From positions 1-13,025 of the forward strand of contig CAJTSH010000061.1 in NCBI GenBank assembly GCA_910578885.1: 13,025 nt of DNA, written 5' to 3'. A program made the translations under genes and the position numbers. The notes beneath the pieces were generated by a model. The model saw nothing but the letters and a program-made list of their open reading frames with translations, had not been told where the DNA came from and made no database searches. This document shows positions 7,088 through 12,950 of the stretch, in pieces. This stretch comes from an uncultured Lachnospiraceae bacterium. Its GTDB lineage: Bacteria; Bacillota; Clostridia; Lachnospirales; Lachnospiraceae. Position 1 is the stretch's first letter, and the number at the start of each line of letters is the position of its first letter.

Positions 7088-7510
7088 CTATTTTTCAATC
7101 TCCCTCGCAACATCCGCAATCGTATATTTTTTCATTTCATTTTCCATTGCTTCCTGAATATGCATTAACTTATCATCCAGTACTGCATGAATGTTTCTTC
7201 CTACCGGACAGTCCGGATTCGGATTTTCATGGAAATGGAACAACTCTCCTTCTCCTAAAAGATCAACTGCAAGATACACATCATAAAATGTTATCTGGTC
7301 TATCGGTCTAGCCGCGGTCGTACCGCCTGTCCCGCGCGCCACTTCAATCAGCCCGGCATTTCTAAGCTGTGAAAGAATCTTTCGTATAATAACCGGATTT
7401 ACATTTATACTAGATGCAAGGAAATCACTGGTAATCTTACAATCTTTTCCAAAAGTCTCCATACAGGCAAATATATGAATAGCAATTGTAAACCTACTGG
7501 ATATCTGCAT
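7088..7510 (-). CDS. Rrf2 family transcriptional regulator (YwnA-like)
   Basis: A 140-residue winged-helix regulator. The N-terminal MQISSRFTIAIHIFACM leads into the helix-turn-helix, with recognition helix NPVIIRKILSQLRNAGLIE, followed by the wing RGTGGTTAARPIDQITFYDV. The C-terminal half contains only one cysteine (Cys101, in NPDCPVGRNIH), with Cys16 and Cys24 nearer the N-terminus. It therefore lacks the three-cysteine Fe-S site of IscR/NsrR and is more like thiol-sensing or cluster-free members. Start ATG 7510 has GGAGGTGG upstream. A clear promoter and a perfect inverted repeat precede it, consistent with self-repression. Downstream, in the same direction, lie a methyltransferase remnant and the cobalamin operon. 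The ligand or signal cannot be told from sequence. Confidence 0.92.
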   Translation of the reverse strand: MQISSRFTIAIHIFACMETFGKDCKITSDFLASSINVNPVIIRKILSQLRNAGLIEVARGTGGTTAARPIDQITFYDVYLAVDLLGEGELFHFHENPNPDCPVGRNIHAVLDDKLMHIQEAMENEMKKYTIADVAREIEK

Positions 7511-7537
7511 AACGCCACCTCCAAACTGTTTGCATTC

Positions 7538-7566
7538 ATTTTATACCTTTACTGATGTAATGTCAA
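7538..7566 (-). promoter_or_regulatory. Promoter of the Rrf2 gene
   Basis: On the minus strand TTGACA (7561-7566) is followed after 17 bases by TAAAAT (7538-7543), giving a near-consensus sigma-A promoter. The start codon lies 28 bases beyond the -10 box. Confidence 0.75.
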
Positions 7567-7575
7567 TTATTACAT
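7555..7575. promoter_or_regulatory. Probable Rrf2 operator, perfect inverted repeat
   Basis: ATGTAAT (7555-7561) and ATTACAT (7569-7575) are exact reverse complements around a 7-base centre. The palindrome covers the -35 box of the Rrf2 promoter, the usual position for an autorepressor site. That the Rrf2 protein binds here is inferred. Confidence 0.65.
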
Positions 7576-7612
7576 TCTAATACAATCGAGCAGGGAAGGC
7601 AACTTGTTACTC

Positions 7613-8959
7613 TCATTGCATAACACTCATCCCCGCATCATCCAACCGGTACTTCGCCCGGAAATCGGTCCAACTGCTCTCTTCCGTCCAGCCTTGGGCA
7701 GACCAAAGCAAATAAATATCATCCCGTAGTTGCTCATACTTCCCATTACTCTCCTGAGAATTCAACAACTCACATAGCTTGTCGGGAAGACCAGCAACCT
7801 TGATACTTCCATATTTATCAATATCTTTATAAATATCCTCCCATTTATACTGCCCATTGGTTGCTTTTTGAAGAAAACTGCTGATTTCGCGATAAGCGCT
7901 TATCTGATTGTACCTTTCTGAGTCAATATCCGACGCCTGCATATAAGTATCCCATAATTGATCTGCAAATTCTTCTTCCAGTATCTTTTCCGTCTTCTCC
8001 CTTTCTTCCTCTGTTAAATCTCCCGAAACGGTCACTTTTCCATAAGCCTCTATCTCCAGCTCCCAAGCTTTTCCTTCCAGATTTATGCCTGCATTCTTCA
8101 GTCTATCCACAATTTCGGGATACAGCTTATTCTGAACCTTACATGCAGCCTCTGCTCTCTCATAGTCGTGGAGGTTGGCATAAATCTTCAGGTACTCCTG
8201 CTCCTGCCTGCTAAGCCTCTCGCCAAAAGCCATCCGCTTCAGTAATTCTTCCAGACTCTCATCACCCTGATAGCGATTTTCCTCTGGCAGGGCACTGTAT
8301 TGCTCATCATGCAGTCTGTCTACTTTCTCCGTATAACCAGCCTCGCTTTCTTTGCTTGTCTGATCTTGAACTTGTGATTGCCCGTGTGACTTATTCGGCG
8401 TCTTTTCCTCTGCAATTTGAATGCGGTAGGCTCCTTCCGCATCTACCGCTTCACCGTTACGGTTCTCCACACGAATCACATAATCCGTTCCATGATCCCA
8501 CTCTGGCAGCGTCAGCTCTTTATTGCCGTCGCCGTTCTTTTTCGCTATTCCAATCTGGTTTCCATCCTTGTCATAAACGACCAGATCATAATCGCATCCT
8601 TCTGTTAAGTTTTCCAAACGGATTGTAATCTTTGAAGAAATACCCATTTTCTCATAAAAGACCCTTTGTTTATACGAGAATGCGTAGCAATCTACATCAT
8701 CTGCTGAGTTCAGCTTCCCTTCCAGATAACTATCTTTGTGGCTTAACAATATTTCCAAATTGTAGGTACTGAAATAGCTGTCCACCTTATCGTCATACTT
8801 GGTTCTCTGCCGGTAACTGTCATTTTTATTTTCTTCACTGTTCTCTACAAGAATCGTCTGCTCCGATAAATCCTTCAATGGGGAGAAAAACTGTCCGCTC
8901 CCATAACGCTTACCCTCCCACAGAGGACTGCTGATGTACTGATGATATGTACTTACCAT
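7613..8959 (-). CDS. Uncharacterised two-part protein with a PPC-like beta domain
   Basis: A 448-residue protein, not recognised as a named family. Start ATG 8959 has AGGAGGAGG 7-8 bases upstream. There is no signal peptide or membrane segment. Residues of about 75-185 look like a pre-peptidase C-terminal (PPC) beta-sandwich: YLEGKLNSADDVDCYAFS, then ITIRLENLTEGCDYDLVVYD, DKDGNQIG and YVIRVENRNG. A polar, Gln/Ser/Lys-rich linker follows (about 190-220). The second half (about 225-440) is mostly helical and acidic, with LEELLKRMAFGERLSRQEQE and GKVTVSGDLTEEEREKTEKI, patterns I associate with uncharacterised clostridial helical domains (DUF4885-like). It stands alone between the Imm51-like gene and the Rrf2 gene. 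Its base composition is like its neighbours. Confidence 0.75.
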   Translation of the reverse strand: MVSTYHQYISSPLWEGKRYGSGQFFSPLKDLSEQTILVENSEENKNDSYRQRTKYDDKVDSYFSTYNLEILLSHKDSYLEGKLNSADDVDCYAFSYKQRVFYEKMGISSKITIRLENLTEGCDYDLVVYDKDGNQIGIAKKNGDGNKELTLPEWDHGTDYVIRVENRNGEAVDAEGAYRIQIAEEKTPNKSHGQSQVQDQTSKESEAGYTEKVDRLHDEQYSALPEENRYQGDESLEELLKRMAFGERLSRQEQEYLKIYANLHDYERAEAACKVQNKLYPEIVDRLKNAGINLEGKAWELEIEAYGKVTVSGDLTEEEREKTEKILEEEFADQLWDTYMQASDIDSERYNQISAYREISSFLQKATNGQYKWEDIYKDIDKYGSIKVAGLPDKLCELLNSQESNGKYEQLRDDIYLLWSAQGWTEESSWTDFRAKYRLDDAGMSVMQ

Positions 8960-9133
8960 TTTCTTTACCTCCTCCTGTTGTTTTCATTCTGTATAGTGAT
9001 TAGAATATATTCTCCTTTGAGGATATAACCTATTTCTTTGCATATACATAGTTGCTCCAACTTATCTATATATCGTCACTCCTCCCCAAAATATTAAATT
9101 AGGGCATATCCTAGAAATAATCTATGAATAAAT

Positions 9134-9164
9134 AGAAAAAGCCCTGCTTATACAGAGCTTTTCT
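9134..9164 (-). terminator. Rho-independent terminator after the Imm51-like gene
   Basis: On the minus strand AGAAAAGCTCTG and CAGGGCTTTTTCT pair around a TATAAG loop, with U-rich sequence in the 3' arm. The stem has a G-U pair on the minus transcript but a C-A mismatch on the plus one, so it works better for the minus-strand gene that ends about 57 bases upstream. The rest of 8960-9220 shows nothing else recognised. Confidence 0.7.
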
Positions 9165-9220
9165 AACATTTTTATCCTATAACTATTGTTTATTCTTTTA
9201 GTGAAAATATGATTACAGAC

Positions 9221-9580
9221 TTAATCCCACTCAATTTCCCCGCTTTCCTCTTGCACAATCCGATACAATTCCTCTTCATTTTCAATCAAAGAACGAATGA
9301 TTTCTACAAGCTTCTTCGCCCTCAATTCATTTTCCGGTGTCAGCGGATAATGAGCCGCATACATACCTGCCTCTGGATCTGCATCCATTTCTTCCAGTAC
9401 ATCCGGTGCAAATTTTGTAAGATAGTAGCTAAGGAAAGCCTCCCAATTATAACCATTCATATAGGCTTCTTCATTTATAGCATTCATTTTCTCTCCAATA
9501 GTCATAATCCTATCTTCTTCAACATAAAAACACACACTAACATATTTTTCATTTTTAATAACTGCCACATAATCACTCAT
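9221..9580 (-). CDS. Imm51-like immunity protein (orphan)
   Basis: A 119-residue acidic protein whose pattern fits the Imm51 family of polymorphic-toxin immunity proteins: SVCFYVEEDRIMTIGEKMNA near the N-terminus, AYMNGYNWEAFLSYYL in the middle, DPEAGMYAAHYPLTPENELR, and a C-terminus rich in Glu ending GEIEWD. Family membership is from memory. Start ATG 9580 has AGAGG 9 bases upstream and overlaps the stop codon of the broken methyltransferase, implying they were cotranscribed. A terminator follows. No toxin gene is visible on either side, so it may protect against toxins of neighbours or be a leftover of a toxin cassette. Confidence 0.7.
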   Translation of the reverse strand: MSDYVAVIKNEKYVSVCFYVEEDRIMTIGEKMNAINEEAYMNGYNWEAFLSYYLTKFAPDVLEEMDADPEAGMYAAHYPLTPENELRAKKLVEIIRSLIENEEELYRIVQEESGEIEWD

Positions 9581-10176
9581 AATATTTAACCTCTTTTCGT
9601 TTTAACTCTAACATAGCAACATAGTGTTTTATTGAAAACTCTATCGGTGCAATATCAAGCAGCAACTTTTTATGTTCAAGTTCCCATTTTTCAATTTCTT
9701 CCGGTGATAAGGAAGCGCCCACGCCATATAGAGCAGTAATAATCTTCCATCCTTTTTAACATATGGAACAATTTAGGCATCGCCTTTTTATGGTCAAAGT
9801 AAAAAAAGCACTGGCAAGCTGTGATTACATCGAATGTATGATTCGGAAAATCTATATCCTCCGCCGCTACTGCCTTGTATTGTATCCTCATGCTTGATTC
9901 CTCAGACAGCCTTTCTGCCTGTAAAATCTGATTCTCAGAAATATCCGTTCCAAACCATTCTGCACCATAATGATACATATTTCTTGGAAGTACGCCTGTT
10001 CCGGTTCCTAAATCCAAAACTTTTTGACCTTTTATGCAAAGATTGCGTTTCACGATTTTCTCGTAAAATATTTCAGGATAGATGTCACGGTATTTTGCGT
10101 AATTACTGGAAGTCCTTCCCCAATCAAATGCTTTGCCATCATCTATTGCTTTATTTATGATTTCCATCTTCACCAT
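9573..10176 (-). pseudogene. Class I SAM-dependent methyltransferase, frameshifted and internally deleted
   Basis: The N-terminal part has the SAM-binding motif I VLDLGTGTGVLPRNMYHYG near residue 50, FGTDISENQI and FDVITACQCFFYFDHKKA. At residue about 141 the frame fails: the A-run at 9753-9757 has five bases where six would continue as LKKDGRLLLLYMA. Soon after, around 9719-9725, the sequence jumps to a different frame coding VGASLSPEEIEKWELEHK and a tail ending near 9573, which looks like the true C-terminus of the same family. The middle part is missing. The family is about 250 residues by recollection; about 200 are left here. The start is ATG 10176, or ATG 10167 with AAGGG upstream. A strong promoter precedes it. 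Confidence 0.8.
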
Positions 10177-10217
10177 CCCTTCTTTCTGAGTTCTGTCCTA
10201 ACCCTTACGTTAAAACG

Positions 10218-10246
10218 ATTATATCTTTTTTGTTCTTCCAATGCAA
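10218..10246 (-). promoter_or_regulatory. Promoter for the methyltransferase/Imm51-like pair
   Basis: On the minus strand TTGCAT (10241-10246), a 17-base spacer and TATAAT (10218-10223) make a near-consensus sigma-A promoter, 42 bases before ATG 10176. Confidence 0.75.
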
Positions 10247-10352
10247 CGGAATATAGAATAATATAAACGTATAAGTTATTCTGAAAGGTATCATCGTTTA
10301 TTGAAACCAAGCGTGAAGAAAATATTTAGGTTAAGAAAGGATTTGATGAGAA

Positions 10353-10970
10353 ATGAAAGTTTTAATGATCAATGGAAGTCCAAACTCAAAAGGAAATACT
10401 TATGTGGCGCTGCATGAAATGGAGAAAATTTTTGAACGGGAAGGAATTGAAACAGAAATTCTCCATGTAGGCAATAAAGATATCCGAGGCTGCATTGGCT
10501 GTCGCGCCTGTATGCAGAAAGGTAAATGTGTATTTGATGACTTAGTCAATGAGACTGCCGCAAAATTTGAAGCATGCGACGGGCTGGTCGTTGGCAGTCC
10601 CGTATATTATGCCTCCGCAAATGCAACGCTGGTCGCATTTCTGACCCGGCTGTTTTATAGCGCGCATTTCGACAAGACGATGAAGGTCGGCGCAAGCGTG
10701 GTAGCCGCCAGAAGAGGAGGATTATCCTCGACCTTTGATGAACTGAATAAGTTCTTTACGATTTCCGGTATGCCGGTCGCATCCGGTCAATATTGGAACA
10801 GCATTCACGGTGCGGCGCCCGGTGAGGCAGAGCAGGACTTAGAAGGCTTACAGGGTATGCGTACACTTGCCGGGAACATGGCGTTTCTTATGAAGAGTAT
10901 TGCACTTGGCAAAGAAAAATATGGCCTTCCGGAAAAAGAGCCGTTTCAGCGGATGAACTTTATACGATAA
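10353..10970 (+). CDS. Flavodoxin-family NAD(P)H-dependent oxidoreductase (iron-sulfur flavoprotein type)
   Basis: A 205-residue flavodoxin-fold protein of the NADPH-dependent FMN reductase superfamily. The N-terminal MKVLMINGSPNSKGNTYVAL gives the phosphate-binding loop for FMN. The cysteine cluster GCIGCRACMQKGKC (about residues 46-59) is typical of clostridial members and could hold an Fe-S centre. GLVVGSPVYYASANATL is the second FMN contact region. The C-terminal part FDELNKFFTISGMPVASGQY completes the family pattern. It is complete, starts with ATG 10353 (AAAGGA about 11 bases upstream), and is transcribed away from the broken methyltransferase. Substrate unknown. It is the only clearly intact plus-strand gene in the window. 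Confidence 0.9.
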   Translation: MKVLMINGSPNSKGNTYVALHEMEKIFEREGIETEILHVGNKDIRGCIGCRACMQKGKCVFDDLVNETAAKFEACDGLVVGSPVYYASANATLVAFLTRLFYSAHFDKTMKVGASVVAARRGGLSSTFDELNKFFTISGMPVASGQYWNSIHGAAPGEAEQDLEGLQGMRTLAGNMAFLMKSIALGKEKYGLPEKEPFQRMNFIR

Positions 10971-11068
10971 AAAAATTCATAACGACAAAGAATGGATAAT
11001 TTGCCCCATCTCCTTTTATCCTTTTTTCATGTGTGATTGTCCTTTTCTTTGCCCATTCTTATTTGTAT

Positions 11069-11094
11069 ATGCCGCCTCCTATAGGGGCATTTTT
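11069..11094 (+). terminator. Possible rho-independent terminator after the flavoprotein gene
   Basis: ATGCC(G)CC pairs with GGGGCAT around a 7-base loop, with one bulged G, followed by TTTTT. It lies about 100 bases after the stop codon. The strength is moderate. Confidence 0.45.
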
Positions 11095-11120
11095 GCCATA
11101 ATGTTTATCTGTTCAAAATT

Positions 11121-11150
11121 TATGGCAGGCGGAAGCATCGGCCTGCCATA
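11121..11150. repeat. Perfect 10-bp inverted repeat (hairpin)
   Basis: TATGGCAGGC (11121-11130) and GCCTGCCATA (11141-11150) flank a 10-base loop. There is no T-run on the plus strand and only a weak AT tail on the minus strand, so it is not an obvious terminator. The remainder of the 10971-11263 gap holds no gene. Confidence 0.5.
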
Positions 11151-11182
11151 TCTAAAGAAATCTTTATAGTTCTTACGGTTTT

Positions 11183-11206
11183 CTCTTTATACTTCCTCTT
11201 TATACT
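11183..11206 (+). repeat. Tandem 11-bp direct repeat upstream of the response-regulator piece
   Basis: CTCTTTATACT occurs at 11183-11193 and again at 11196-11206, a 13-base period, about 60 bases before the start codon. OmpR-type regulators often bind direct repeats, and TATACT also resembles a -10 box. Either reading is inference. Confidence 0.4.
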
Positions 11207-11263
11207 GAAATCATCAAATAACAGCATAACACGCTGAATTCATTATATGAGGAGGGACATCCT

Positions 11264-11527
11264 ATGTGGCAGTTTTTAAGAGAATGGGTAAGCGGACGGG
11301 AAGTGAAGCTGACGCGCAAGGAGTATGACATTCTGGAATATATGCTGCGAAACAAGGGGCAAGTGCTGACCATGGCGCAGATTTATGAAGCGGTATGGCA
11401 TGAAGAATTTTTCTGTTCGGAAAATGCGGTGATGATGCATATTGCCAATCTCCGCAATAAACTGAACTGGGATAATGTACATCCAGATTTTATCAACACC
11501 TGTTGGGGAAGAGGGTATCAGATATGA
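11264..11527 (+). pseudogene. OmpR/PhoB-type response regulator, DNA-binding domain only
   Basis: An 87-residue product made of the winged-helix output domain alone: REVKLTRKEYDILEYML, GQVLTMAQIYEAVWHEEF, the recognition helix region ENAVMMHIANLRNKL and the terminal WGRGYQI. The whole receiver domain (about 120 residues with the phospho-accepting Asp) is missing. In-frame codons upstream reach only to 11222 and do not look like receiver sequence. Even so, ATG 11264 has GGAGGG 7 bases upstream, so the fragment could be translated. Its stop overlaps the kinase ATG (ATGA), the usual arrangement for a two-component operon. Most likely a deletion product; a free-standing wHTH regulator is the alternative. 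Confidence 0.8.
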
Positions 11528-12084
11528 TGCTATCAAAGATAATTCCAAACTATATTTTAATAAACGGCATTGCCATCGGAGGAACGGTTTTCGTGATTTT
11601 TCTGGTTTACAGAAAACTGTCCTCCTCATTCCAAAAACGCCTCACGGCATATTTCCTGAAAGCGGCCTGCGTTTCCCTTGTTATTAGCTTAGTGGTGCTG
11701 GCGGTGGTACTGGCCATGATGCAGCTTCTGCTCCATTCAGGGATGTGGAGTATCTGTCTCAGGAAATTCAGAAGATTAAGGAGGAGGGCTTTGGAAGGAG
11801 CATGGAACTGCAGGGTGACGATGAAATCACCCTGCTGTGCGCCGTCATCAACGAGATGTCCGTCCAGCTCAGGGAAAAGGAGGAAAGGGAAAAAAGGCAG
11901 CAACAGAGTAAGAATGAGCTGATTACCAATGTCTCCCATGATCTGCGGAGACCAGGCCAGAAGCACCCCCCAAAGCTCCGGGCTGGGGCTTGCCATTGTA
12001 AAACGCATCGTGGAACTCCACGGGGGCAAGGCCAATGCATCATTACAGGGACAGGAACTGTCCGTCCATCTGTTTCTCAAATAA
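11524..12084 (+). pseudogene. Sensor histidine kinase (VanS-like), frameshifted and internally deleted
   Basis: Frame 1 from ATG 11524 codes two close membrane segments (about residues 13-33 and 49-70; IAIGGTVFVIFLVY and VSLVISLVVLAVVLAMM). Near 11741-11745 the frame changes and continues as DVEYLSQEIQKIKEEGFG, a HAMP-like helical linker, and the H-box start NELITNVSHDLR. At about 11948 the sequence leaps to the end of the ATPase domain in another frame, where SSGLGLAIVKRIVELHGG and a short tail to TAA 12084 are readable. The dimerisation helices after the His and the N, G1 and F boxes are gone, so no active kinase can be made. It follows its response-regulator partner with an ATGA overlap. 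Confidence 0.85.
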
Positions 12085-12147
12085 AAGAAAAATCCCCATT
12101 AGAAAAAATCTGTATGTACCGCGGCGAAAAAGGCACGCTGTTTCTGA

Positions 12148-12391
12148 ATAAAAAAACAGTATGCGCATATTGCCGAGAACGTTTCGATGAGGGAACGGCA
12201 GGGAATCATAAAAAACGAGGTAGATATGACGGATTTGAAATATCCGGTGGAGAACTATACCTACAACGGCAAGGAGCAGCATCTGTGCTGTAAGGGAGAT
12301 ATCATGGTGGGAGGAGCATGCCTGCAGCTATGACGGAACCTACTGCGAGAGCTTCCTTCAGGAGAGGGCGGGCAAGGATAGTACAAGTTAA
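12148..12391 (+). pseudogene. Unrecognised coding remnant with a one-base slip
   Basis: One frame runs open from 12148, including HIAENVSMRERQGIIKNEVD, an ATG at 12226 with GAGG just before it, and TDLKYPVENYTYNGKEQHL, up to KGDIMV near 12309. There a run of three Gs (12309-12311) shifts the frame. With one G fewer it would read on as EEHACSYDGTYCESFLQERA to a stop at 12389. The regular, protein-like sequence on both sides of the slip suggests a formerly intact gene of an accessory element, but I do not recognise the family. It is followed by the recombinase fragment, which supports a mobile origin. Confidence 0.45.
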
Positions 12392-12490
12392 ACATGGCAA
12401 GTTTCAGAAATAACCGTATAATATAAACGGAACAGGGAAGAAAATTCCCATGAGTAAACAGTTTGATAAGAAGTTGACAATATCATTCAT

Positions 12491-12715
12491 ATGCTCCGAC
12501 ACACCTTTACCAGCAATCTGCTCTCTAACGGGGCAGCCCCAAAGGATGTGCAGGAGCTTCTCGGACACGCCGATGTAAGTACCACGATGAACATTTACGC
12601 TCACGCTACAAGGGAGGCGAAGCGTACTTCCGCAAGGCTGCTGGATAAGGTAGTCGGCGGGGAATATAAATTTGCCCTTATTTCGGCTCGTAAGGGCAAA
12701 AACAAGGGCAGATAG
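12491..12715 (+). pseudogene. Tyrosine recombinase (phage-type integrase), C-terminal fragment
   Basis: A 74-residue fragment with the C-terminal catalytic boxes: HMLRHTF (His and second Arg; the His codon lies just before the ATG at 12488-12490), VQELLGHADVSTTMNIYAHA (second His and the nucleophilic Tyr), then TSARLLDKV. The core-binding domain, the first catalytic Arg and the beta-hairpin Lys are absent. In frame, only EVDNIIH precedes it before a stop at 12467. No ribosome binding site is placed for the internal ATG. It is inactive by any reasonable reading and marks the residue of an integrated element. The stretch 12392-12490 upstream holds a short GGGAA/TTCCC hairpin and nothing recognised. 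Confidence 0.88.
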
Positions 12716-12745
12716 ATAAGGTTTGAGCGTTAGACAGGCGTAATG

Positions 12746-12771
12746 CCTTGAAAATGCAGGGATTTCAGAGG
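12746..12771. repeat. Imperfect dyad just after the recombinase fragment
   Basis: CCTTGAAA (12746-12753) and TTTCAGAGG (12763-12771) are inverted with one extra base, about 30 bases past the recombinase stop. Attachment sites often lie beside integrase genes, so this could be an old att arm. Evidence is weak. Confidence 0.25.
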
Positions 12772-12792
12772 GCTTGATAGGTAAATCTGAAT

Positions 12793-12888
12793 TTATTTCT
12801 CTTTTTTGCTCATGAGAGAACAACTGATAGCTACAAATAAACCAATTAAAATCCACGGAAATGTTGCTCCTAAAAAATCACTAACCAT
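12793..12888 (-). CDS. Small single-pass membrane peptide, 31 residues
   Basis: A minus-strand gene with GGAGG 8 bases before ATG 12888. The product opens MVSDFLGATFPW, continues with one hydrophobic segment ILIGLFVAISCSLM (about residues 13-26) and ends SKKEK. The positive C-terminal tail and acidic N-terminal residue suggest the N-terminus outside and the C-terminus inside the cell. It lies 62 bases downstream of another minus-strand reading frame that enters from the right edge. Such peptides can be subunits or regulators of membrane complexes, or toxins of type I systems; nothing here decides. The good ribosome binding site and ordered composition argue that it is real. Confidence 0.6.
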   Translation of the reverse strand: MVSDFLGATFPWILIGLFVAISCSLMSKKEK

Positions 12889-12950
12889 ACTTCATTCCTC
12901 CTTCAAAATTCCGATTGTGATTTGATGATTTTTAAGGGAAATATTAGCTG

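Noticed and set aside
6949..7090. Cobalamin riboswitch before cobU
   Set aside because: I saw no B12-box-like conserved core. The sequence is taken up by a methyltransferase stub, and the 38-base gap is too short for a roughly 200-base riboswitch.
8993..9058. Possible 21-codon leader peptide on the minus strand before the PPC-like gene (ATG near 9046)
   Set aside because: It has a GGAG 5 bases upstream, but the product is a basic tyrosine/arginine-rich string with no structure or run of regulatory codons, so it is likely chance.
11607..12080. Minus-strand frame of 157 codons opposite the histidine kinase
   Set aside because: The plus strand shows recognisable kinase boxes. The minus frame is low in motifs and exists because the kinase has high GC third positions.
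12404..12856. Minus-strand 150-codon frame covering the recombinase fragment
   Set aside because: It overlaps clear recombinase catalytic boxes on the plus strand and the small membrane peptide in another minus frame, and has no ribosome binding site.
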